A DNA stretch of 64,000 nucleotides from assembly GCF_017303215.1 (NCBI RefSeq), contig NZ_JAEMWU010000003.1, positions 124,001 through 188,000 on the forward strand, read 5' to 3'. Made by a program: the position numbers and the translations under genes. Below, one piece after another: positions 55,729-63,799 of this stretch (positions within the stretch are counted from its first letter, which is position 1; every line of letters starts with the position of its first letter). The notes under the pieces were generated by a model. It was not told the origin of the DNA. It was given only the letters and a program-made list of their open reading frames with translations, and did not search any database. The DNA comes from Microbacterium esteraromaticum (GTDB lineage Bacteria; Actinomycetota; Actinomycetes; Actinomycetales; Microbacteriaceae).

Positions 55729-55730
55729 AC

Positions 55731-55752
55731 GATCTCGCTGACGAGCGAGATC
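55731..55752 (+). terminator. Hairpin after the directionality-factor-like gene
   Basis: Perfect 9-base arms GATCTCGCT and AGCGAGATC around GACG, two bases after the stop codon. No T-run follows. Confidence 0.65.
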
Positions 55753-55969
55753 GGGGCGCCGAGGTCCCCGGCTCTGTCCGTTGTGACTAGCCGTCGTGAT
55801 CTAGATACCCGGTCGATCCCCGCGTCGTAGGCCGCGCAGGGAGTCGCGTTGGCGTCGACGCCGTCGGCGGTGAGGGCGAGGGGTAGCGCCGGAGAGCGGC
55901 TTAGGCGGCGTGTTTGACAAGGTCGTCGGAGAAGACGGGCTGGTTTCGGCGCTGACGGTCATGCAGCGC
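55753..55969. other. Island intergenic region without a clear gene
   Basis: 217 bases between a plus-strand gene and the 3' end of the HIRAN gene. On the minus strand a 22-codon frame ending at 55901 (NQPVFSDDLVKHAA at its end) could be the tail of a lost gene, but it is too short to support. Nothing else is seen. Confidence 0.4.
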
Positions 55970-56536
55970 TCAGAGACGGCGGCGGAGGTGGGCGAGCACC
56001 TCCGGGCGAGCTGCCAGGACCTTGGCGGGATCGGTGGATATGACGACGGCCTCCAGTGGCTCGCCAGCGTCGAGGAGCTTGGCGAGGCCGGGGGCCATGC
56101 CCTTGTTGTAGTAGCCGATCATCCGGCCCTCAACGTGGATGGCGACGGCGTTGGCGTCGTGGGGGTTGTCCGGCTCGCGGATCAGGTCGGCGGGGCCGAG
56201 GCGCTGCGCGCCACCGTAGAGCGTGCGCCCGCGAACCTTGACGCCCCAGATGCCGAGGCGGCGGAGGTAGCGGTTGTCGACGTTGAGGAGCTTGCCGGTC
56301 GTGTCCTCTGCGAGCCATAGGGCGCCGTTGCGTCGGACGAAATGCAGGGGCGCCAGGCCGTCGGCGCCGGGCTGGAGGAGACGGGCGTGGTCTTCCTGGT
56401 CGAGATAGGCGCTCTCTTGTGGCTCGCGGACCACCTCGGCGCGGAAGGCGACGCGCGTTGTGGGCGGTGAGGAGGGGGCAGTCGGCGCTGGTGGCTTGGC
56501 GCCGAGCAACGCGCGGATGGAGTCGAGGAGGCCCAT
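55970..56536 (-). CDS. HIRAN-domain protein
   Basis: Protein of 188 residues. Residues about 97-170 show the HIRAN pattern VRGRTLYGG, REPDNPHDANAVAIH and GRMIGYYNKG, a DNA 3'-end or stalled-fork binding fold found in helicases and in phage or defence proteins. The first 45 residues are Pro-rich and probably disordered. The ATG has GGGGAGGA seven bases upstream, a very strong site. It lies 14 bases after the upstream IPLVG-motif gene in the same direction, so the two are probably one operon. Confidence 0.72.
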   Translation of the reverse strand: MGLLDSIRALLGAKPPAPTAPSSPPTTRVAFRAEVVREPQESAYLDQEDHARLLQPGADGLAPLHFVRRNGALWLAEDTTGKLLNVDNRYLRRLGIWGVKVRGRTLYGGAQRLGPADLIREPDNPHDANAVAIHVEGRMIGYYNKGMAPGLAKLLDAGEPLEAVVISTDPAKVLAARPEVLAHLRRRL

Positions 56537-56550
56537 GGCGTCATCCTCCC

Positions 56551-57402
56551 CTATGCGGCTGGCGGGACCGCATCGGCAGCGTTTCCCTGGTTCAGGAAGT
56601 GAAGGAGAGCGCGACCGCGGCTGGTGATGCGTGGCTGGAGCATGCCGCTCTGGCTCATGAAGGTGCGGAGCGGGACGTCGACTAGACCTCGCCGCTGGAT
56701 GTCGGCGAGCGCATTTTCGACAGGTGCGCTGGATGTGTGCCCGAAGTGGCCGAGGGCAGCCTCTAGAGGCAGGGCGGGACTTCCTGCGCTGACGTTCGCG
56801 TATGTGTGTGCGAGATCGTGCGTTTCGAGCCACTTGCGCGGGTGGACGAAGTACGACAGGAGCCAGATGTGGAGGTCGTCTAGCTCGATGATTAGGCGGA
56901 GGTAGCCTTCGCGCTCGGCGCGGGACGGCGCGCCGGGATCGAGTGAGGATACCGCGGCGCGGGCGAGGCGTTGCCGCTTGGTCGTGCTCGCAGTCTCGGC
57001 GGCCTCGCGCCGGGTACGGGCGAGGGTGGCGAGGAACTCGTCGGAGCTGACGACGTCGGCGACGGTGAGGGCGGTCTCGGCCTGTTCCGCGAGGCGTTGG
57101 ACCTCGCCGACGATCGCGAGATCGAACTCGCGGCGGCGCTCGCGTTCGCGCATGGCGAGGGCATGGTCCAGGGCGCGACCGGCGAGAGGGCCGACGAGCG
57201 GGATGGCGTCCAGTGCCATGCCGCCGACGGTGGCGAGGGTGTCCTCGGAGGGTTCGTGCGACGGGATTAGGTTGGTGAGGTCGGTCATGGGCTGAGCGTA
57301 TCGGCGTGGGGAAAGCCGATAGCATCCAGTCAGCCAGTCGTGGAGGTCCTTGGCGCGTGCCGCATCATCATTCGACAGCGACGGGTGACTGATAGAGGCC
57401 AA
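56551..57402 (-). CDS. Uncharacterised island protein with IPLVG hydrophobic segment
   Basis: Protein of 283 residues that I cannot assign. After a Ser/Thr/Asp N-terminus it has a hydrophobic stretch ALDAIPLVGPLAG at about residues 64-76, charged helices, and a RLIIELDDLHIWLLSYFVHP core. This arrangement recalls small proteins often found in phage-defence and toxin islands (DUF4393-like), but the match is only of style. I used the TTG at 57402 because GAAGGAG lies five bases before it; an ATG at 57288 lacks a site. Operonic with the HIRAN gene. Confidence 0.55.
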   Translation of the reverse strand: MASISHPSLSNDDAARAKDLHDWLTGCYRLSPRRYAQPMTDLTNLIPSHEPSEDTLATVGGMALDAIPLVGPLAGRALDHALAMRERERRREFDLAIVGEVQRLAEQAETALTVADVVSSDEFLATLARTRREAAETASTTKRQRLARAAVSSLDPGAPSRAEREGYLRLIIELDDLHIWLLSYFVHPRKWLETHDLAHTYANVSAGSPALPLEAALGHFGHTSSAPVENALADIQRRGLVDVPLRTFMSQSGMLQPRITSRGRALLHFLNQGNAADAVPPAA

Positions 57403-57487
57403 TGTTGCTCCTTCGCAAGAGAGTCACCCCCACGGTAGACCTCGCCTCCGACCTTCGATGTCGGTGACCGCAAGTACACTCGGGGGC

Positions 57488-57997
57488 ATGGCGAAGGATG
57501 ACAAAGCAGCTGCGGCAACCGCAGCGGCGAAACGCATTGCGTTTGACCGGGTTCGCCTCATCCACGAAGACCTCGACCGGCTGACCACCGACGCCAGCGA
57601 ACGCACCGCTAGCATCTCCACCAAAGCGTCGTTCTTGGCCGTGTCTGCGGGGGTGATCATCGCGGCGCTCACCGCGCAAGTCTGGGAGCACTTCCCAATC
57701 GTTGGTGTCGTTGCCATGGCGCTCGCCGTTGCGGGCCTGCTCTGCGCAGCCGTCGCGCTCCGGCCCGGCCGACGTCAAGGGACGACCGGTCGCTCGCTTG
57801 CGGACCGATTCATCGACTCCTCCGCTTCTGTGCAACAGATCGAACCGATCCTCGTCCGTGAGAAAGCCAGCCATCTCACTGCGCGAGAAGACGACCTTCG
57901 AGCCCGCTCTGTGTGGGTGTGGGTAGGCTTCATCGCTCTCGGTGGCGCAGCGATCCTGCTCGCCATCATTTTCTCCGCCGAACTCTTAGGAGCCTGA
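57488..57997 (+). CDS. Three-helix membrane protein, effector-like
   Basis: Protein of 169 residues with helices at about 47-64, 70-91 and 142-164 and a soluble stretch between the second and third. The KASFLAVSAGVIIAAL motif at helix 1, after an amphipathic coil, looks like the PycTM/SLATT-type two-helix effectors of nucleotide-signalling anti-phage systems. No cyclase is visible in the window, so the role is open. The ATG at 57488 follows GGGGG closely. Divergent from the IPLVG gene and coupled to the small gene that follows by one base. Confidence 0.55.
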   Translation: MAKDDKAAAATAAAKRIAFDRVRLIHEDLDRLTTDASERTASISTKASFLAVSAGVIIAALTAQVWEHFPIVGVVAMALAVAGLLCAAVALRPGRRQGTTGRSLADRFIDSSASVQQIEPILVREKASHLTAREDDLRARSVWVWVGFIALGGAAILLAIIFSAELLGA

Positions 57998-57998
57998 C

Positions 57999-58160
57999 AT
58001 GGGACGCCCCGACTACGACCCCGCCGCGAACGACGAACCGCTCTACACTACCCCGGACATGGGTACCGAGTACCTGTACGCCTCCCAGGACCCGCCGTCG
58101 CGGCTCACCGAAGGCTTCCTCGGTGAGACCTTCACTGTGAAGGGCGCCGAAACCGACTGA
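57999..58160 (+). CDS. 53-residue acidic protein coupled to the membrane protein
   Basis: Small gene with AGGAG six bases ahead of the ATG, starting two bases after the TGA stop begins its last base of the membrane protein gene. The peptide is rich in Asp, Glu, Pro and Tyr (PDYDPAANDEPLY at residues 4-16) with no membrane segment. Position and strong ribosome-binding site say it is real and co-expressed. It could be an inhibitor or partner of the membrane protein (inference). Confidence 0.6.
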   Translation: MGRPDYDPAANDEPLYTTPDMGTEYLYASQDPPSRLTEGFLGETFTVKGAETD

Positions 58161-58187
58161 CCCCGACCTTCGGTTGCCTGGTCGGGG
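58161..58187 (+). terminator. Hairpin right after the small acidic gene
   Basis: Perfect 8-base arms CCCCGACC and GGTCGGGG around 11 bases, starting at the base after the stop codon. The following 152 bases to the convergent giant gene hold nothing I can support. Confidence 0.65.
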
Positions 58188-58339
58188 AACGCAGCGGGAG
58201 CTGTTCAGTGACCGCGATCTTCCCATCGATTCCGCATGTATCGACCACAGCCGGAAGCCGCGCGGCGCGTCGCGAGTGCTCCGGAACGGGACGGCGGTCG
58301 TGAACCGCGCGCGCGGAACTGACATGCTCGACATCAGGA

Positions 58340-61300
58340 TCAACGAGAGTGAGCAGCGAGCGTCGTGTTCCCTTCGTAAACCAAGCGGTCCACCAGATCG
58401 AGCCACGCAACTCCCGCCCCAACGCGTTCGGCCTCCGACTTAATGCTGACGAGCCACTCCTCCATCGGGGCATAGTGCACGAGCTGCCGGGTGGGCTCGT
58501 AGAGACAGAGGTCGCCCACCCAGCTGGTCCCCTGGCGTGCCTGTATGTCGGTAGGTAATTGTCTTATGAATCGGACAAGTTCGAGCAAGCACGCACTCCT
58601 GCCGGCCGCGTAGGGAAGCCACCGCGGGATGTACTCCGTAAGCTCGTCCGGCCGCATCCAATCGAACGTCCGCAAGCCGATCTCGCCATGCATCGTCTGC
58701 GTTGTCTCGGGATGGTTCGGAAGCAATTCGCTCAGCGCGTGCCCAACGAACGCATCAGATCGGCTGTAGGTCTCCGCGTTCGCGTCGACTTCATCAAGAG
58801 CATGGGCGAATACGCGCGGCCACACCCGCCTCGCGGCATCCGCGAGTTCCTGAGATTCGGCACCCGCAGTCGCGAGGTGCTGCAAGAAGCTGCTGAACAG
58901 GTGGGGTGTGGGGGCGACGATGGTGATGTAGTCCATCAGCAATTCGTCGCCCGCGCCTGCGGACCTAAGCAGTAGAGCGCGGGCTGCAGTCTGGGTCTCA
59001 GCACCCCGCTCATCGACGAAGAGGATGCGCTCGGAGGACTCCAGTGCAGCCATCGCTTGCGCTTGTGTTCTGAGCAGCCTGTCCAGGTCTTCATGAGCGG
59101 CAGTTGCCACGCAAGCGTTGGATGCCGCGGCGTGCCCAACCGCTCGGATGGTTGCGCTCATGCGTGACGTATCTAGGCGGTCGTGCCGGATAGAAGAGAG
59201 CCGGGAAATGACATCTCCGACGAGCGGCGCATCCACGGCGTCATGCAGGTCTTCATCGAACTCGCCCACTTCGCAGTAGCGTGCGAGGTCGAGTACCCAG
59301 TCGTAGACGGTCTTGTGGATGCACGGGTCGCCGCTGCACGCATGGCTCCATACGAGATCGCAGCCGCGGGCGAAGCTTAGACAGGTTTCGGTCGCGGCGG
59401 ATGAGCTAAGCGCTGCTACGGAGTCCGCCACGTCCGTCGAGTTCGCGCCCGCCGCCGTGAGACTGGTCGCCAGCTCAGGAAGGAACAGCCAGGGGAGGGC
59501 TTCGGCCGCGGCTCGACGCGTGCCGATGTCGGATTCGTAGTCGCGGGCGCTGGGGTCGCTTTCCGCGTCGTGAGCGGCTTGCCTGAGAATGTCGAGGATC
59601 GACTCGATGGCATAGGGGATCTGGGAAGCGAACGGCTCGCTGCTCTCAGCGACGGCGAGGCGAATGGCTTCTTTGGCGATGTGCGCGCGTGCAAGATGGG
59701 GTTCGGTTCCGGCGTGTCTTGGAGGGTCGTTGTGGAACTCTTTAACCTGAGCCAAGTCCTGAAAAATCTCAGACGCCGTTGGTGGCTTCCAATCTCCCTT
59801 CTGCTCGCGCGGCGGAATCCAATACTTGTTCTGAAGGCTCAGGAGTAGGTTGCCGCGCTCAAGGTCAGCGCGCACCGGGGCGAGCGCTTGTTCAATGTCT
59901 TCCGGTTCCTTGACGGACACCTCAACTCCGCCTTCCACACGCTTGGTGGTGATGTTGTTGGCGTCGAACGAGGCCGCCCAGCGGCGCAACCGGGATTCGC
60001 TGACATCCGAATGAGTGGCTTTCTCGATGAGCTCGGCACCTAGGCCTCTCAGTTCCTGTTGGCGCGCGTCGTCCGCGCCGAGCACAAGGAGCGGCATCAG
60101 GTTCGCGAGTTGCCAGCTGCGACGCTCTGGATTGGTGATTCCTTCATCTGACGGGTGAAGGAAGCCGAAGCCCTCTTTCGCGGCGCGGTATTGTTCAAAC
60201 GCCCATACATAAGGCTCGACGAGGTACCGGTCGAGTGACCTCGGATCCTCACCAAAGTGTCGGATGGCTGCTCCGATGACGAGGCCGGGCATCGCGAGAT
60301 TCTCGCATCCGTTGAGCAGATCGGCTTCCAGCGACTCCATCGAAACGCCAGCTTCGACGCTGCGGTCGATCCACCGCTCGATAGCTTGCAGCGCGCTCAC
60401 GCAAGGATAGGGGCCGCCGGTGCTGCCGCGGTACCAAGCCCATACGGCGTCGTCGCCGACATACTCGCGCTGTACTCCGTCAATGGACAGAGTGACTAGA
60501 CCCGGTGCATCGTCCGGTCTGGAGCTTTCATCCATGAGGCATCGGACTCTCGCAGCGTGGTTGAGTATCCGGTTTACAACAGGGACCCAGTCTGCTGCAG
60601 CGGCCGACTCCACCAACAACCAGAATGGTCCCCGAGTCGGTCCCTGAAGGGCCCCTCCGCCGCGGGGCTCGTGATTTCGGATGCCGTTCCAAAGGCTAGC
60701 GCCGCGGTCTCCTCTGTCGTCGATGAAGTAGGCCTCGGTCAACTGCAAGAGGAACGCCGGGTCGTACATGCTTAGTCCCCAGGCGCTCCAGCCCAGGTCA
60801 ACAGCGGGTGACAGGCGGGACGGGGCGCGTGCAGCGATCTCAGAAAGGCAGTTTCGTACTTCGTCGTCGATATCGGGTCCGAGGAGGGCGAGCAAACGAA
60901 CGTACCGCTCCTGGGTGATCTCCCCACTGAGATGTTTCGGTCTCCGTCGCGGGATCGAGTAGCCGTCGAAGACGTTGTAGATGACGTCCTCGGTCGATTC
61001 TTCGGGGGAGCCGTCATCGGTCGCAGTGGGGCGATGCTCGCGCCACCGAACGAGCAGCCGTTCGCGTAGTTGCAGTCTCAACCGCTGCCCGGCAGGAAGC
61101 TTCGTGAGCAACGCAGAGTTGAGCCACTCACATAGCAGCTGGAACGCTTCGTCATCCCGGTCCCACGGTGGCTGACTACCCTCAAGTAGCAGCCGTACGA
61201 CTGACTCGCCACGCGATACATCAACCATTCCGTTGTGTCGTTGGTGAAGCGAGACCACCTTCACCAACGTTGCGAGAACAGCGTCACGCTGTGCCGGATT

Positions 61301-63322
61301 CGCGTCGACCATATGTCGCAGCAACTCGTATGCGTTTGGCATCTCGAGCACGGCCTCGAACGGCACATCTCGCCAGCGCACCGAAGACTTCGTGCCGAGC
61401 GACTCGAACTGCGTCACAAGTGCGGCCAGCGCGTTCGCGTCGTCGGCCTCCGTAAGCAGACCCTCGCAAGCGAGCTTGGCGGCTGACATGGACCATCGCT
61501 TCGGACCGGACGCCTCTAGAGCCTGAACTATGGACGGAGCTTGTACCAGCCGCACGGCAACAGCGAAGCGGCGGACCTCGTCATGCGCGAACGTAGGTCG
61601 AGGCTTCCGCAGGTCCTCGGCCGACACCAAACGGTCAGCCCGTAGCGCGTCAAGGGCGGCATACTCGACTCGCGAGTGTCGTTCCGCGTCGGGGAGTTCA
61701 AGCTCCTCCTCGCTGATTGCCAGGAGGGTCTGCGTGCGCGCCGCCGCAGGACTGCCGACGGTAGCCCTGCCGATGAGCTTCGTCCACACCAACTGGAGGC
61801 AATCCCAATTCCCCAGTGATTCAGTCATCTCGACTCCGGTCAGTGCCAGAAGGTCCACAACCGCCAACCGCCGGTATATCGACTTGGCCGGTGCGTTCCG
61901 CAGAGCGCCGGCGATGGTCGGCACCGCAGCGCTCACGACGCGCAACTCTTCGTCGCTGAGGTTCTCGATCTCAAACCGCTCAACTGTCGAGAAGATATCC
62001 CGGATGCACTCGTTTACGTCCTCGACGGCTGTATCCGCGGTGACTAGCACGAGTCCGACCTTGGCTGCCCGTGCTTCGACGGCGAGTTCGCGCAACAGCG
62101 CGGATCGCCCTTCGACTGCGGCATCCGCCGCATCGATGAGAAGGACACGAGACTCCGCTGTCATTTCGCTGAGGACGGCCCGGAGCGGCATTCCGAGGTC
62201 GGAGGATAGCCTCGACACTGTCTCCGGTGCACGGCGGAGATTTATTGCGACGTGCTGAAACTCGTCAGAGGTGAGGTCGAGCGTTTGCGCGGTCGACAAG
62301 GTCAGAGCGCTCTTGCCTGTGCCGGATTCGCCGGTGATCAGTACAACGCTCGCGGTCAGGCCCGCTTCCGCGAGCTCGATCTGGACTTTCGCCCGCAGCT
62401 CTGTGCGCGGCAGTTCGATCCCTCCAGCAATCACATGGCGGACCGCGACCAGCGCAGAATTTTGTTCGATCTCCAGCGCTTGCCAAGCCGACGCAGATCT
62501 TCCAGCCGTCGGGGTCAGGACTGCATGCGCCCGGCGTCGGAGGAGAGCACGGTCGACCTCCGTACCCTGCTGGTCAAACTCGGCAGCAAGCGCGTAGAGG
62601 TGATTGCGAAGCTCACCTCCACCGGCGTCGGCTCTTGCGAAGGGCGATAGTCGATTGCCGATATCTGTCCAGTCGGTCTCATCCCCGGACTCGACGCGAA
62701 AGTCTAGAATCCACAGGCGACTGAGAAGCGACCAGACCAGGGTGCGAAGCTTGCTCGTGGGCGTTCTCGGGCGTGCTTTCTTGACGAGCCCCGTGAGGTG
62801 CTCGTACCGAGCGCGGTACCCGGCGTGCCTTCCTGGTGTGTGGACTTGGTCATGGAAAGCAGATTCCGAGGCGTTGTTGCGTGCGAGGGAGGCCAGCCCC
62901 TGAACCTCTTTGAGGGGCGCCGTCATTCCCGCGACCGCGACAGCGACGTACCCGCGCTCTTCTTTGCCGAACTGATCTATCTGATCCAGCAGATTTTCTA
63001 CGAGTGTCGCCGTCTTCTCGTGGCTCTTGACGAACTGGGGGGAGCGTCGAGCGGCGACGTGAACGACGACACGCGCCTCGCCGTCGGAGGCTTCGACTCT
63101 CAAGTCATCAACAGGGTCCGTGGGGTTGGTCTGGAAAGCAACGCGGAGCACTGGCAGCTCATCCGTTTCTGCTCTCCCGTGCCCGAGCAGCATGTCGACG
63201 AGATAACTGGTGGCCACCCGGTGGCCGAATGTGCTGCCCCCACCCCCGCCAGCGTATGGGCTTACCACCGCTGTGCTTCGTTCAGGGCCAGCGTCCTCAC
63301 GCGCACAATCGGCATCAGTCAT
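58340..63322 (-). CDS. Giant P-loop NTPase with nuclease-like N-terminus, candidate anti-phage STAND protein
   Basis: About 1,660 residues. The N-terminus has a Gly-rich GGGGGSTFGHRV motif, then an alpha/beta region (about 60-145) resembling PD-(D/E)xK or Cap4-like nuclease domains. A P-loop NTPase follows: Walker A GESGTGKS (Lys337) and Walker B RVLLIDAAD (Asp397). Residues about 560-1660 look all-helical, like a TPR/HEAT-type sensor. No helicase motifs or membrane helices are seen. This order recalls Avs/STAND defence proteins. Neither start, ATG 63322 or GTG 63349, has a good ribosome-binding site. Confidence 0.65.
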   Translation of the reverse strand: MTDADCAREDAGPERSTAVVSPYAGGGGGSTFGHRVATSYLVDMLLGHGRAETDELPVLRVAFQTNPTDPVDDLRVEASDGEARVVVHVAARRSPQFVKSHEKTATLVENLLDQIDQFGKEERGYVAVAVAGMTAPLKEVQGLASLARNNASESAFHDQVHTPGRHAGYRARYEHLTGLVKKARPRTPTSKLRTLVWSLLSRLWILDFRVESGDETDWTDIGNRLSPFARADAGGGELRNHLYALAAEFDQQGTEVDRALLRRRAHAVLTPTAGRSASAWQALEIEQNSALVAVRHVIAGGIELPRTELRAKVQIELAEAGLTASVVLITGESGTGKSALTLSTAQTLDLTSDEFQHVAINLRRAPETVSRLSSDLGMPLRAVLSEMTAESRVLLIDAADAAVEGRSALLRELAVEARAAKVGLVLVTADTAVEDVNECIRDIFSTVERFEIENLSDEELRVVSAAVPTIAGALRNAPAKSIYRRLAVVDLLALTGVEMTESLGNWDCLQLVWTKLIGRATVGSPAAARTQTLLAISEEELELPDAERHSRVEYAALDALRADRLVSAEDLRKPRPTFAHDEVRRFAVAVRLVQAPSIVQALEASGPKRWSMSAAKLACEGLLTEADDANALAALVTQFESLGTKSSVRWRDVPFEAVLEMPNAYELLRHMVDANPAQRDAVLATLVKVVSLHQRHNGMVDVSRGESVVRLLLEGSQPPWDRDDEAFQLLCEWLNSALLTKLPAGQRLRLQLRERLLVRWREHRPTATDDGSPEESTEDVIYNVFDGYSIPRRRPKHLSGEITQERYVRLLALLGPDIDDEVRNCLSEIAARAPSRLSPAVDLGWSAWGLSMYDPAFLLQLTEAYFIDDRGDRGASLWNGIRNHEPRGGGALQGPTRGPFWLLVESAAAADWVPVVNRILNHAARVRCLMDESSRPDDAPGLVTLSIDGVQREYVGDDAVWAWYRGSTGGPYPCVSALQAIERWIDRSVEAGVSMESLEADLLNGCENLAMPGLVIGAAIRHFGEDPRSLDRYLVEPYVWAFEQYRAAKEGFGFLHPSDEGITNPERRSWQLANLMPLLVLGADDARQQELRGLGAELIEKATHSDVSESRLRRWAASFDANNITTKRVEGGVEVSVKEPEDIEQALAPVRADLERGNLLLSLQNKYWIPPREQKGDWKPPTASEIFQDLAQVKEFHNDPPRHAGTEPHLARAHIAKEAIRLAVAESSEPFASQIPYAIESILDILRQAAHDAESDPSARDYESDIGTRRAAAEALPWLFLPELATSLTAAGANSTDVADSVAALSSSAATETCLSFARGCDLVWSHACSGDPCIHKTVYDWVLDLARYCEVGEFDEDLHDAVDAPLVGDVISRLSSIRHDRLDTSRMSATIRAVGHAAASNACVATAAHEDLDRLLRTQAQAMAALESSERILFVDERGAETQTAARALLLRSAGAGDELLMDYITIVAPTPHLFSSFLQHLATAGAESQELADAARRVWPRVFAHALDEVDANAETYSRSDAFVGHALSELLPNHPETTQTMHGEIGLRTFDWMRPDELTEYIPRWLPYAAGRSACLLELVRFIRQLPTDIQARQGTSWVGDLCLYEPTRQLVHYAPMEEWLVSIKSEAERVGAGVAWLDLVDRLVYEGNTTLAAHSR

Positions 63323-63799
63323 GCGATAAGTTTCGCTCGAAAGGCTCACCTTCGTAAATCGTGCTTGTCAGCAGGCCTGCCGTCCAACACGCACGGGCTC
63401 TAGGAAACCACGCAGAGTATCCAGCGTCGACAAGCGCTTCGGTGAGCTGTCCGATCTTGAGCCGCGCGAGTGGCCGCGATCTGCCTACGTACACGAGGGG
63501 GGCGGGGCCCGTTCGGGGACATCGTCAGAGCGGACATGGGGACGCTCACAAACTTGGGCAACACCTTCCACGTCCCCAGAAATCCTGAGTGGAAGATATC
63601 CGTCGAAGGCACCTTCGACTACATCAGTGGTCGTCTCGTGAACGTTCTGCTTGTTCCCCTTGGTCAGGCGGGCCACCTCGGACGACAATCCAGCGACAGC
63701 CGTATGATGCCGCGGGCGTGCCCCAGAGCTCAGGTTGCAGCCGCAACGTGTAAACGAGCAACCGTTTCGCTGGCATGCGTACCCGAGTTCGAACCGTAA
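63323..63799. other. Region upstream of the giant NTPase, possible gene remnants
   Basis: 477 bases without a supported gene. A minus-strand frame from about 63494 to 63315 (with ARLKIGQLTEALVDAG) overlaps the NTPase start by eight bases but lacks a ribosome-binding site. Another minus frame (63485-63688) has a stretch weakly like HU proteins, and a plus frame (63470-63799) also looks protein-like; they conflict. A GCAGGCCTGC palindrome is at 63370-63379. The NTPase promoter is expected here; TTGGAC near 63387 is a possible -35. Confidence 0.35.

Noticed and set aside
57966..58406. 146-codon minus-strand frame opposite the small acidic gene
   Set aside because: It overlaps the supported small gene, its hairpin and the end of the giant gene, and has no motif or good start.
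63485..63688. Minus-strand frame with weak HU-like pattern
   Set aside because: TTG start without ribosome-binding site, A/T-rich third positions, missing the conserved HU arm motif; at best a remnant.
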